This document shows positions 16,689-25,513 of a stretch of 64,000 bases of DNA, piece by piece. How positions within the stretch are numbered: the first letter of the stretch is position 1; each line of letters begins with the position of its first letter. The notes below the pieces were generated by a model. It worked only from the letters and a program-made list of their open reading frames with translations, was not told the DNA's origin and ran no database searches. This stretch comes from Bacillus andreraoultii (GTDB lineage Bacteria > Bacillota > Bacilli > Bacillales > Caldibacillaceae): positions 418,595-482,594 of the forward strand of contig NZ_LN868937.1 in NCBI RefSeq assembly GCF_001244735.1. The letters are read 5' to 3'. The position numbers and the translations under genes are program-made.

Positions 16689-19535
16689 CTATCTAACTTT
16701 CACACTCCTCGTTTTACTTTTATTCCCTGCTTTGTCTTTTGCGTAGATTTTTAAGGTAGATCTTTTTTTCTGTTTCTTTATATGAACAGTGTAGTTGCCT
16801 TTTGAACTTGTTGTTCCTTTACCAATATATTTATTACCGTTGTACACGTATACGGTTGAACCCTTTTCCGCTTTTCCAGTCACCTTTGTTGATTTTGAAG
16901 TTACGGTGCCTACAGTTGGCGTTGCCGGAGGGGTTTTGTCGGCAACTTTAAATGTTTTTCCTTTACTTGTGTTCCCAGCTTTGTCAGTAGCATAGGCAGT
17001 TAATGTGGTGCCCGCTTTTTGTTTTGACTTAATTTTCACCGAGAATTTGCCATTATTCGTTGTTGCAGTGCCGAGAAGGGTTTTCCCATTTTTAATGGTG
17101 ATTTTAGAACCGTTTTCGGCTTTTCCGGTAATTATCGTTTGGTTGTCACCGAACGTGTTAACAGAAGGAGGAGCCGGAGCGGTTTTATCAGTGACGATAA
17201 TCGTTGAACCTTTACTTTTATTTTTCGCTTGATCGGTCGCGTAGACAACAAGCTTGGTCCCAGCCTTTAGCTTGTTTTTTAAAGGAACGGAAAAGCTTCC
17301 TTTACTATCAGCCTTGCCTGAACCGATGATAGAAGATCCGACCGTAACAGTAGTGACTGCACTAGGTTCAGTGGTACCAGATACCACGGTGCTCATATCA
17401 CTAACACTGTTAACTTTCGGGCTAGCAGGTGCAGTCTTATCTTTAACAGTAACAGTAGCTACTTTACTGTTTGACGGGCCTTTTGTTGCGTATACTTGTA
17501 ACTTTGTCCCAGCTTTTTGTTTTGCAATCGAAACGGAAAAATTGCCTGTTGTCGTTGAATTTGCCGAGCCAATTGTTTTTCCATCCTTTGTAATCATAAT
17601 TGTCACGTTTGGATCAGCTGTTCCTTTGACATTTGTATCACTATCGCCTACTTCGCTGACAGTTGGTGTCTTTAGTATAGGAGGCACGTTTTGTTGTTGT
17701 GCTTGAAGCAACGTATACGTAATATCTGTTCCTTTATATGCTGGGATAGAGAAGTCACTTTCTGATTGTAACTCTCTAACAATCGCACCGCCGCCTCGTA
17801 AGTTTTTACTACTACCGTTATATAGCTTCACTTTAATATCGTTAAAAGTCGGATCACCTTTAAATCCATAGAGACCCGTTTTTTCTTTTAACACAAGTGC
17901 AGCGCGATAGTTCGTCATCAATTTACCAAATGTAAGATTGTTGCTTATATATTTATTGGCAATCGCTTCAATCGCTCTGTAATCATTGTAAGGCTGATTA
18001 ATTATTTCCTTAAAAGTTCTATCTCCAATCCCTGTTTGAGCTTTTACATACTGCATAAATAAGTAAGATAAAGAATAATTGGCTAAAACATCACCATACT
18101 CGTCCCAATAAAGTAATGAGTGGCCGTTTGTAATACTTGAATCTTCATTATAATAACTAATCCGATGATCTAACGCTTTGCCTAAATAAATTTGTTCAGC
18201 CGCCATGGCTAAGCCTTCATCCATCCACACATCCATTTGTTCCAACCCTTGGACGAAAACTTTTTGATTAAAATTCACCATATGTTGAAATTCATGAGCT
18301 AATGTGGAATAAGCTTCTGTAACATCTTTTTTCGAACCAGTCCCCATAAGTGGGTATGTATCGATGTAAAATACTTCTGAACGATTGGAATATTTATCAT
18401 CATATAAATCCAGTGGTGAAAAGTACCCAGCAACATAACCACCATAATCGCTAAAGCCATCTTGAATATCATAACAAAGAATGTCTAGTTTTCCGTTTTG
18501 ATCAATATCTGATGGAGTTCCAAAATTGTTAACAACTGCATTGAAAATTTTACTATCAAATTCCTGGCCGAGCTTTTTTGCATCATCAGCAGTAATTTCA
18601 TTATTATTTACCCAAATATTGGAATGGGTACCGCTGTAGAGCAAGGTTGCTGGTCTCGAAGAATAATAGCCAGTCTTAATATTATAAACATAAAAGGATT
18701 TTGTATCTCCTTCTTTGTATAATTTTTGCACTGCTCTAGCATTTTTCTTTAGCGTTCGATGGGCATATATTTTCGTATCAAATGGAACGACATAATCCAT
18801 TCGATAGGCATCTTCTTGTAAATTTTTACTAGAAGCATAGGCGTCATTATTAATCGCAAAAGTACCGGTGCTTTCGCTAGCATCCCCATTCGTTGATTCA
18901 TTGCTAATTAGTTGGTAGTATTTTGCACTTGCTCCACTGCCTGTATTATTCTTATAAAAAGGGTTGGCAACTTTAAAATAAGAAACATCGGAATAATATT
19001 CATCGTATTTACTTTCAGATATGCCTACACGAATATACATGTATGGATCATTTTTGTAGACTGCTTTATCAATAATTGTGCTAACTTTATTTGTGCCAGT
19101 GTAGTACGATAAGTCGATATCACGGTAGCCAACAAAGTGTAATGTTCCGTTTTTATTTGTAAAGAACTCAATGGTCAAATACTCGTCTCTCGTTTTATCG
19201 TTTGAACTTTTATGTAATATATTTATCAACATTTCAGATGTGGAGTATGAAGTAGTCGACTCGTATGTTAAAGTATGTTTTGTATCTCGGCTATCGGTAA
19301 GTGTGGGGATGTTTTTTCCCGGATTGATGAGTAGATAGTCGTTTGGATTTTTAAAATCATTCATACTTGTTTTGTCTTTAAGCTTAGGTGTTGCTAAATT
19401 TAGTCTTTCTTGCAGTTGCTCAGTCTCTTTTTCATTGTTTTGCACTTTCGGACTGTTGGCAAAAGCCCCACTTGGAAGCCCGAGTAAAAATAGACAAACA
19501 ATAAATACATTGAGAAATCGTGTACTTTTTGACAA
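16689..19535 (-). CDS. Secreted zinc metallopeptidase (M30-like) with four C-terminal Ig-like modules
   Basis: The 948-residue reading starts at a TTG (19535) that has AGGAGG 7 nt upstream. It then reads SKSTRFL plus a hydrophobic core ending SGAFA, a clear signal peptide. The central region contains LAHEFQHMVNF (about residue 414) and, about 30 residues on, WMDEGLAMAAEQ. That HExxH plus downstream Glu arrangement fits hyicolysin-like (M30) or related gluzincin peptidases. From about residue 610 to the end are four ~80-residue Ig-like modules joined by DKTAP linkers, of the same type as the protein at the left edge. There is no sorting motif. It is likely an extracellular protease held to the wall by the modules. 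An ATAGTACTAT palindrome upstream matches sites next to the padR gene. Confidence 0.8.
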   Translation of the reverse strand: MSKSTRFLNVFIVCLFLLGLPSGAFANSPKVQNNEKETEQLQERLNLATPKLKDKTSMNDFKNPNDYLLINPGKNIPTLTDSRDTKHTLTYESTTSYSTSEMLINILHKSSNDKTRDEYLTIEFFTNKNGTLHFVGYRDIDLSYYTGTNKVSTIIDKAVYKNDPYMYIRVGISESKYDEYYSDVSYFKVANPFYKNNTGSGASAKYYQLISNESTNGDASESTGTFAINNDAYASSKNLQEDAYRMDYVVPFDTKIYAHRTLKKNARAVQKLYKEGDTKSFYVYNIKTGYYSSRPATLLYSGTHSNIWVNNNEITADDAKKLGQEFDSKIFNAVVNNFGTPSDIDQNGKLDILCYDIQDGFSDYGGYVAGYFSPLDLYDDKYSNRSEVFYIDTYPLMGTGSKKDVTEAYSTLAHEFQHMVNFNQKVFVQGLEQMDVWMDEGLAMAAEQIYLGKALDHRISYYNEDSSITNGHSLLYWDEYGDVLANYSLSYLFMQYVKAQTGIGDRTFKEIINQPYNDYRAIEAIANKYISNNLTFGKLMTNYRAALVLKEKTGLYGFKGDPTFNDIKVKLYNGSSKNLRGGGAIVRELQSESDFSIPAYKGTDITYTLLQAQQQNVPPILKTPTVSEVGDSDTNVKGTADPNVTIMITKDGKTIGSANSTTTGNFSVSIAKQKAGTKLQVYATKGPSNSKVATVTVKDKTAPASPKVNSVSDMSTVVSGTTEPSAVTTVTVGSSIIGSGKADSKGSFSVPLKNKLKAGTKLVVYATDQAKNKSKGSTIIVTDKTAPAPPSVNTFGDNQTIITGKAENGSKITIKNGKTLLGTATTNNGKFSVKIKSKQKAGTTLTAYATDKAGNTSKGKTFKVADKTPPATPTVGTVTSKSTKVTGKAEKGSTVYVYNGNKYIGKGTTSSKGNYTVHIKKQKKRSTLKIYAKDKAGNKSKTRSVKVR

Positions 19536-19669
19536 GTGAACTCCTCCTAAAACTCGAATCAAGCTATCTTTTGGGCTATTTCCTAGATTTAAAGAACCTC
19601 TTTTGGCAAATCATTTGCTTCTACTAGAGTTCTTTTTCTGTCTGGAATATTCCCTATCTCTTATATGAC

Positions 19670-19681
19670 TATAGTACTATA
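19670..19681 (-). promoter_or_regulatory. TATAGTACTATA palindrome, PadR-operator candidate
   Basis: A perfect palindrome 135 nt upstream of the metallopeptidase start. The same ATAGTACTAT core occurs twice (23848-23857 and 23881-23890) upstream of the padR gene. No other gene was recognised in the 19536-19934 gap. Confidence 0.45.
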
Positions 19682-19934
19682 TTCCTTTTAATAAATGATA
19701 GATATGATTGAAAATTCTTCTTTTTATTTTATGAAAAATCAAATTTTTGATAAAATGAATGGAGGTTGGTAGGGAATTTAAACAGAAGAAATGTAAGCCA
19801 ATTAAATATCAGAAAATTATAATTTTACTATTGACATATTGATAAAAGTACATTATATTAATGATGAATAGAACAAATGTTCCTTTATATGAAGTTCATG
19901 TTCGGATATAATAGTTGATAGGAGATGAGGGAAT

Positions 19935-20165
19935 ATGAAGGAAAATCAAATTGAGAGTATGTTATCGCAACTAATAACAATGGTTGGTTCTATTCAGGTT
20001 GAACAAAAAGAAATAAAACAAGAGTTACTTGAGACACAACAAAATTTGCAAAAGTTAGAGTTGAAAAGTGAAGAGCGTCATCAAGAAATATTAGAACGTT
20101 TTAAGACGCTTGAAAGAGATCAAGATTTTATTTGGGAAAAAGCGTTCGAAATGAAAGGGAACTAG
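19935..20165 (+). CDS. Small coiled-coil protein
   Basis: A 76-residue protein, almost entirely a Glu/Gln/Lys/Leu-rich amphipathic helix (about residues 5-65) that would form a coiled coil. It ends with a FIWEKAFEMK segment. It has a good ribosome site (AGGAGATGAGG) before the ATG. Short proteins of this shape are common and uncharacterised in Bacillus. There are no catalytic motifs, signal peptide or TM. The function is unknown. Confidence 0.6.
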   Translation: MKENQIESMLSQLITMVGSIQVEQKEIKQELLETQQNLQKLELKSEERHQEILERFKTLERDQDFIWEKAFEMKGN

Positions 20166-20252
20166 GGAATCTTAAAAGGCAGTTAAGTTAAAAACAAAAG
20201 TCAACGATTATCTATTTTTCCATAATAAATACGACCAACCATCATCAAATGA

Positions 20253-20465
20253 TTTTTGACTGAAGTAAGGATAGAAAGGCTCAATGTTATTGTAAATGAT
20301 TACGCGACATATTTTGAGAGCGTCAGTCAGGGCAAAATTTTTGCTGCAATGCGAGATTGGATTCCTTGCCATACATCATTATGAAATGGTGGAAATGGGA
20401 GCAGAACTAGGGTACACTAATAGGGAATGATTTCACAAAGTAATTATTTTTAAAAGAGAACGCAT
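20253..20465 (+). pseudogene. Possible decayed coding remnant
   Basis: Two overlapping frames carry protein-like sequence. One reads EVRIERLNVIVNDYATYFE and on through KIFAAMRDWIP. The next frame picks up at IHHYEMVEMGAELGYTNRE, then a TGA, then FHKVIIFKRE. The second part resembles the C-terminal strand-helix-strand end of many small enzymes. No start codon or ribosome site is visible. The most economical reading is a gene fragment broken by a frameshift and a stop, but chance cannot be excluded. It fills most of the 20166-20539 gap. Confidence 0.3.
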
Positions 20466-20539
20466 TCCAATTCGTGAAACGGGATTTGCTCCTCTTTTTG
20501 TTATTTTTTCTAGTGAATAAATAAAAGCAGGTGATCCAA

Positions 20540-21493
20540 TTGTACCAAAACGAACCAATCTTTCTAGAACCAACTCTTCATGAACGAATTTGGGGAGGGG
20601 AAAAGTTAAAAACGGATTATGGCTATCCAATTCCAACGAACCACACAGGGGAGGCGTGGGTAATTTCAGCTCATCCACATGGCCCAAGTATGATAAAAAA
20701 TGGTGAGCTCGCTGGTAAAACATTGCTTGATGCGTGGAATGAACATGGTGAACTTTTTAACAAAAAAAGCGATGGTGATTATCCGCTACTTGTAAAAATA
20801 CTTGATGCAAATAATGATCTTTCTGTACAAGTTCATCCAAATGACGAATTTGCTCGTGAAGTAGAAGGTGTCCCTTATGGAAAAACGGAATGTTGGTACA
20901 TATTAAATGCGGAGGAAAATGCCGAACTTGTTTTAGGCCATCATGCTAAAACTCATGAGGAATTTGAAACGATGGTAGATAATGGTGAGTGGGACAAGTT
21001 GTTACGCAAGGTGAAAGTGAAGGCCGGCGATTTTATTTATGTACCAAGTGGAACGATTCATGCTATCGGAAAAGGGATTGTTATTCTCGAAACACAACAA
21101 AGCTCTGACATTACGTATCGTGTATATGATTATGACCGAACGGATGCAAATGGAAATAAACGTGAACTCCATCTGGAACGATCGAAGCAAGTCGCAATGG
21201 TACCCCATAAGGACGCGGCCGTTGAACAAACAGAAGAAACATTCGGTGGTCTTGTTGAAAAGAAACTTGTGGAAGAACAATACTTTACCGTTTATCATTG
21301 GTCATTAGCAGGACTAGCTACACGTGAATTAAAAGAAGATTTCTTGCAAGTAAGTGTTGTCGAAGGGGAAGCTCGTCTTTTGATTGATGGACAAAGCTTT
21401 GACTTGAAAAAGGGAATGCACTTTATTTTGCCACAAGGAGTAAAGTCCTACGAGTTAGAAGGAAATGGAGAATTTATTGTATCCCATACGTAA
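20540..21493 (+). CDS. manA: Mannose-6-phosphate isomerase, class I
   Basis: Zinc-dependent interconversion of mannose-6-phosphate and fructose-6-phosphate. The TTG at 20540 (317 residues) is chosen over the GTG at 20531, because AGGTGAT lies just upstream of the TTG. This gives the usual family start (NEPIFLEPTLHERIWGG). Zinc ligands are visible in QVHPND (about residues 95-100) and in GTIHAIGKG (about 172-180). Length fits the short Bacillus type (about 315). It stands alone, with no sugar transporter next to it. The hairpin at 21527-21562 (AAAAAGCT/AGCTTTTT, large loop) is a weak terminator candidate. Confidence 0.92.
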   Translation: MYQNEPIFLEPTLHERIWGGEKLKTDYGYPIPTNHTGEAWVISAHPHGPSMIKNGELAGKTLLDAWNEHGELFNKKSDGDYPLLVKILDANNDLSVQVHPNDEFAREVEGVPYGKTECWYILNAEENAELVLGHHAKTHEEFETMVDNGEWDKLLRKVKVKAGDFIYVPSGTIHAIGKGIVILETQQSSDITYRVYDYDRTDANGNKRELHLERSKQVAMVPHKDAAVEQTEETFGGLVEKKLVEEQYFTVYHWSLAGLATRELKEDFLQVSVVEGEARLLIDGQSFDLKKGMHFILPQGVKSYELEGNGEFIVSHT

Positions 21494-21949
21494 TGGAAGG
21501 GTGCTTTTAGGTGCATCATGATCATAAAAAGCTGGTTCTCGGTGATGGGGATTAGCTTTTTTATTTTGATGGATTTAAGTCGTTTATTTTCCTTGAATCA
21601 TCTCCATAGTTGTTATAAATGGGCAATTGATGGCCATTATTTTTATGTGCCAAGAGAAAATATTCCTGAGAAATGAAAACGATATTTATGTTTTTAAAAG
21701 GAAGATGACGAAACATTTTCCTTTTTCGAATGTGGGTTGCTAGAAACACATATCCCAATTCTATGGAAAAAGACTGGAAACACGCCAGTATTTTCTATTC
21801 TTTAAGCTTTAACAAACAATCTTTTTGCAACGTCTATCAAAACGGGAAAACCCAACCAAAAGTTACCGAACACTTGTAAACGAGTTCTATTTTTTAAAAA
21901 TCCTCATATAATCATATAATGTTAGTTCAATACAAATGGGGGGATTACC
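21494..21949. other. Gene-free gap
   Basis: Apart from the weak hairpin near 21527-21562 nothing convincing was found. The minus-strand frame at 21561-21758 has no ribosome site. Confidence 0.45.
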
Positions 21950-22507
21950 ATTTTTGGAAGAATGGCAGCTTTAGTCATTGGTTGTTTTCTACTAGCAATC
22001 GGGATTAATGGATTTCTAGTCCCACATCATTTGCTTGACGGGGGAATAATTGGGTTGGCACTCATTTTACATTATTATTTTGATTTTCAAGCAGGTTTAT
22101 GGTCCGCTTTGTTAAGTATTCCACTCATTCTTTTCGCATGGTGGAAAGACCGTACCCAATTTCACGGGAGTGTGTACGGGATGATTGTGTGTGCCATATT
22201 TATTGATTTATTGGCACCCTATCAGTTTTCTCTTCCCATTTGGTTAAGCGCCATATTAGGTGGGGGTATTTGTGGTATTGCTGTAGGGCTCATGCTTCGG
22301 TATAAGACAAGCACGGGTGGGACAGACTTAATTGCTTATTTTATTGCAAAAGTGACGCCACTAAATATTGGGTTAATTATTGCTTTACTAGATGGATTTA
22401 TTATTTTACTTGGTTACCAAACACTTGGGTTACAGAGTGTGATGTATTCAAGCATTACCATTTTAATCGCGGGCATCTTTGCAAATATTTGTTATGAAGG
22501 TTTTTAA
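21950..22507 (+). CDS. YitT-family membrane protein (possible ATT start)
   Basis: Members of this DUF161/YitT family are small membrane proteins of uncertain function. This one has about five hydrophobic segments and the family signature NGFLVPHHLLDGGIIGLAL, plus TSTGGTDLIA later. It ends at about 185 residues, so it lacks the cytoplasmic C-terminal domain of full-length YitT (about 280). The first in-frame ATG is at 21962, but the ribosome site GGGGGGA (21938-21944) is 17 nt away. It is at normal distance from an in-frame ATT at 21950 that would supply the usual N-terminal residues. The coordinates here use that ATT; 21962 is the conservative alternative. Confidence 0.7.
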   Translation: MFGRMAALVIGCFLLAIGINGFLVPHHLLDGGIIGLALILHYYFDFQAGLWSALLSIPLILFAWWKDRTQFHGSVYGMIVCAIFIDLLAPYQFSLPIWLSAILGGGICGIAVGLMLRYKTSTGGTDLIAYFIAKVTPLNIGLIIALLDGFIILLGYQTLGLQSVMYSSITILIAGIFANICYEGF

Positions 22508-22589
22508 TAAAAATATGAAAAATCGAAAAAGGTAGTCAAAAGTTGATGTTTTAAGAAAAAATGAAAAGTACAGCATAAAAATATAGTAA

Positions 22590-22612
22590 AACAGCGGAGA
22601 GTCCCCCCGCTG
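22590..22612 (-). terminator. Terminator of the padR-permease-prefix operon
   Basis: CAGCGG/CCGCTG stem followed on the minus strand by TTTTACT. It is immediately after the stop of the gene starting at 23493. Confidence 0.65.
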
Positions 22613-22614
22613 AA

Positions 22615-23493
22615 TTAATTTTTAGCAACCATCCGATATTCAATTAATATTTCTGCCACGATGGCAAAAGGAAATACAAATAACGCGTACTTTAATGAAG
22701 TTAATAGCCAAATGAGACCAAACACAGTAAAGGCCCCGACCCAAAGTGCACCAGAAAGCAATCCTCTTTTTTCATTCTGTTCTGGATTACTGTATTTATT
22801 TGCATAATGGCTCATTTCTATTTTATACAACTCCATAATCCACGGTTTGTAACGTTTTTTCTCTGTAAGAATTAGGACTGAAAGAACAGCTAATGCTGGA
22901 ATAACAAATGGAATGAATATGCCAAGAACTTCGACCCATGTATGACCATCTAAAAAATAATGAGAGATAGAAATGGTTACTCCAAAAAGAACGGATGCAG
23001 TGGCGATTGCATAAATCAACGCGCGTTTCCATGACATTGGGTACAAACGTGATGTTTCTTGTGTCAGACCTAAGAAAACAAACAATGCGCCGGCAGGTAC
23101 GACAAAAGGTAATAAACTTGAAATTGCAGGGAAAATATTGTTTGTTGAGAAATAAGTAATAAGACATGTAATGATACCAAAGATAAGCACACTACCAGCA
23201 AGCGTATAGCCAATTGCATGTTTCATTCCAATCTTTCTATCTTTTTCAATATACATTTCGCCAATTAATTCATTTCGCTTTTGTTTACTAATTTCATCTG
23301 CAATGGATGTTATGTCTCCAAGTTCAGCAATCGCCTTTGTAAAAGCAGTTTTCGTGTCTAACCCTTTATTCTCAAGATCGTTAATTCTTGCTTGTAAGTT
23401 TGATGTGATTTCCTCTTTAAAGTCGTTTAGTTCCGCTGTTTCTTCATAACCATTGAACAAATCATCTATATACTTATTAATGTTTGTATTCAA
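22615..23493 (-). CDS. Permease-prefix-domain membrane protein
   Basis: A 292-residue protein starting at a TTG, with GGAGGAGG upstream inside the end of padR. The N-terminal ~80 residues form the soluble helical permease prefix domain (YIDDLFNGYEET..LNDFKEEI..NLQARI..L...G), typically found with PadR regulators. The rest is about six to seven transmembrane helices. It is encoded 3 nt after the padR stop, so the two are translationally coupled. Partners of this type are usually controlled by the adjacent PadR protein. The transported substrate or function is unknown. Confidence 0.75.
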   Translation of the reverse strand: MNTNINKYIDDLFNGYEETAELNDFKEEITSNLQARINDLENKGLDTKTAFTKAIAELGDITSIADEISKQKRNELIGEMYIEKDRKIGMKHAIGYTLAGSVLIFGIITCLITYFSTNNIFPAISSLLPFVVPAGALFVFLGLTQETSRLYPMSWKRALIYAIATASVLFGVTISISHYFLDGHTWVEVLGIFIPFVIPALAVLSVLILTEKKRYKPWIMELYKIEMSHYANKYSNPEQNEKRGLLSGALWVGAFTVFGLIWLLTSLKYALFVFPFAIVAEILIEYRMVAKN

Positions 23494-23496
23494 TTT

Positions 23497-23832
23497 TTAT
23501 TCCTCCTCCAATAATTTATTTAATATTTGTTGTGTAAATTCCCAATCAATTTTATTTTGTCGATAACGTTTTATCCCTTTGTCAGTAATGCTGTAGTATT
23601 TCCTCCGTCCACCTTGTGTTTCGTCACCCCAATAAGCTATGATACAACCATCTTTTTCTAGCCTTTTATAGCTCGAATATAGTGTGGCTTCTTTTAATTG
23701 ATAAAGCCCATCGGTTTTGTCAATAATCGTCTTATATATTTCATATCCATAATTATCGCCTTTCATTAAAATTCCGAGGACAATTGTATCCGTATGGCCC
23801 CGAAGTAAATCAGCAGATACTTTTCCATCCAT
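23497..23832 (-). CDS. PadR-family transcriptional repressor
   Basis: A 111-residue winged-helix regulator. It has the family pattern LGILMKGDNYGYEIYKTI, EATLYSSYKRLEKDG and GGRRKYYSITDKG. The C-terminal part is short, so it belongs to the PadR-s2 type that represses an adjacent membrane protein operon. The ATG follows GAGGTG. Two ATAGTACTAT palindromes centred 33 bp apart lie just upstream (23848 and 23881), suiting autoregulation. The same palindrome occurs before the metallopeptidase gene. Confidence 0.9.
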   Translation of the reverse strand: MDGKVSADLLRGHTDTIVLGILMKGDNYGYEIYKTIIDKTDGLYQLKEATLYSSYKRLEKDGCIIAYWGDETQGGRRKYYSITDKGIKRYRQNKIDWEFTQQILNKLLEEE

Positions 23833-23847
23833 GTTGTCACCTCTAGT

Positions 23848-23890
23848 ATAGTACTATTATTGTCCAATTACTTTAAATATATAGTACTAT
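23848..23890 (-). promoter_or_regulatory. Two PadR-operator candidates
   Basis: ATAGTACTAT at 23848-23857 and again at 23881-23890. Spacing between centres is 33 bp, about three helical turns. The rest of the 23833-24151 gap was not interpretable. Confidence 0.6.
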
Positions 23891-24151
23891 ATCTATCATA
23901 GTAATTCAAGACATAAATTTAAAAAAGACAAACTCATGAATATACATGGTTAAGTAAAAGTTAAGCAGATAAGTTCTTCTTTTGATGAAAGGGAGAATGT
24001 AGGTAGTGCCAAGAAGTGAGGCAGAATAGATTCATGTGTTCATCTTTTTTACATATTTGAATTAACGATGTTAGAGATACAGAAAATCTTAAGTTCCCAA
24101 TGCTTTTACGCTATAATAAATGTAACTTTACGGAATTAGGAGGTAGGAAAA

Positions 24152-24694
24152 ATGAAATTAGGTTTTATTAGTGATACACATGGAGGTTATGACAATACCG
24201 TTCAGGCACTCGAGTACTTAAAAGATTGTGAGCAAATTATCCATGTTGGAGATGTCCTTTATCATGGTCCTCGAAATGACATTCCAGCTACATATGATCC
24301 GAAAAAATTAACAGAACTCCTCCAAGGACGCGAAGATATCGTCTATGTACGCGGGAATTGTGATGCAGATGTTGATGAAATGGTTCTTGAACATGACCTT
24401 TCACAAAAGTCACGGGTAATAGATTTTGATCATGTTCGTTTCTATATCATTCATGGTTATGAAGAAACAGAGGAAGAACGTATTGCACAGGCAAAAGAAC
24501 TTGGTTGCCGGGTAGTAGTTTCAGGACATACGCATGTAAAAGTACTAAAAGAGCGTGATGGCATCATTTTATTAAACCCAGGCAGCACAACAATTCCGAA
24601 AGATCGGACAAGCTCGTTCGCTGTGTATGAGAATGGAAAAATAGAGCTTCGTCATTTAGAAAATGGAGAAATGTTGAAAGCCTTGGAAGTATAA
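24152..24694 (+). CDS. yfcE: YfcE-family metallophosphodiesterase
   Basis: A 180-residue calcineurin-like phosphoesterase. The metal-site motifs are in order: SDTHG (about residue 7), GD (HVGDVLYHGP), GNCD, HGY and SGHTH. YfcE proteins hydrolyse model phosphodiesters; the physiological substrate is not known. Start: ATG behind AGGAGGT. It is a single gene with a normal length. The gap downstream to the Fic fragment shows nothing else of note. Confidence 0.9.
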   Translation: MKLGFISDTHGGYDNTVQALEYLKDCEQIIHVGDVLYHGPRNDIPATYDPKKLTELLQGREDIVYVRGNCDADVDEMVLEHDLSQKSRVIDFDHVRFYIIHGYEETEEERIAQAKELGCRVVVSGHTHVKVLKERDGIILLNPGSTTIPKDRTSSFAVYENGKIELRHLENGEMLKALEV

Positions 24695-24796
24695 GGTTTT
24701 TATTTACCGAGAAGGACGATTAAAAACGGAATAGGATAGCCACAAAGTTTCATGTGTAAAAGTGATTTACGTGTTTTGCGGAGGACAATTGAAAAT

Positions 24797-25130
24797 GGGG
24801 ATTTCCGACAAGAAGGAATCCCCAAAAATCCACTTTAATTCTCTCATATCCTTATTCAAATGTCTTTTGGTAATTATTTACTTCACGTACTTTCCATCGA
24901 GGGTTTTTATTGTTTTTTTCCTTGACCATATCAGAAAAGGTAACTTGAGTTCTCTCAATTCTAGTAGATTCAACAGATTCACTTAAAGATAAAATTTGAA
25001 CGAAGGCATCACTGACAATAGAATAATTAAACTTTTCTTCTAAACGGCCCAACTTATTCCTAACAGTTGGTAACAGTGCTAATATTCTTAGTGCATCTTC
25101 TGTAGTTACAGAAATTGGAAGTTTCCCCAA
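24797..25130 (-). pseudogene. Truncated Fic-family gene remnant
   Basis: The longest frame (92 residues) is the N-terminal part of a Fic/DOC-type protein: a Fic_N-like helical stretch and then ESTRIERTQVTFSDMV. After an in-frame TAA the same frame carries on as GYERIK, which is how Fic proteins continue, so the gene has an internal stop. It then runs out at a GGGGATT/AATCCCC hairpin (24797-24823), and the catalytic HPFxxGNGR motif is missing. The inhibitory-helix motif (S/T)xxxE(G/N) is present as STRIER, with Arg in place of Gly/Asn. There is no proper start: a stop lies close upstream. The remnant is non-functional as an AMP-transferase. Confidence 0.6.
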
Positions 25131-25309
25131 AACCTGTTATCGGCAAAATACCTCCCTTTTTGAAAAAAATGAGTTAATCTAGGGGCTTACTTTAATTAAA
25201 GGGTGGCATTTATAAAAAATTGAGTTTATATTACTAATATGTAAGAAGGTGCGAAAAGTAAACACTGATATATATGAGAATCCCACTATCAAAAGTGAGA
25301 TTCATCAAT

Positions 25310-25400
25310 TTCAATTAAACGTTTGATTGAATTGTGCACAAGTAATTGCTATGCTTGTTTTTATAAAAAAGTGCATCGCCTAATTTCGACTATTTTCTCG
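25310..25400. repeat. Palindrome-centred dispersed element, copy 2
   Basis: TTCAATTAAACGTTTGATTGAA (one mismatch in the dyad) at 25310-25331, with a TTCGAC block downstream as in the copies at 5925 and 35345. It lies in the gap between the Fic remnant and the symporter, in which no gene was seen. Confidence 0.35.
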
Positions 25401-25513
25401 GAAATATTACATTCCTTTAACACTGAAAAAAAACTAACGACAGGATGACGAGGTTATTATATAATATGGCTTGTGAGATTTTGTATAAACAAGAATAGAA
25501 GAGGGTGAACAAC

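Noticed and set aside
17254-17706. 150-residue plus-strand frame opposite the Ig-module region
   Set aside because: It is antisense to the metallopeptidase repeats and reflects their codon composition.
21561-21758. 65-residue minus-strand frame after manA
   Set aside because: No initiation signal and no family features.
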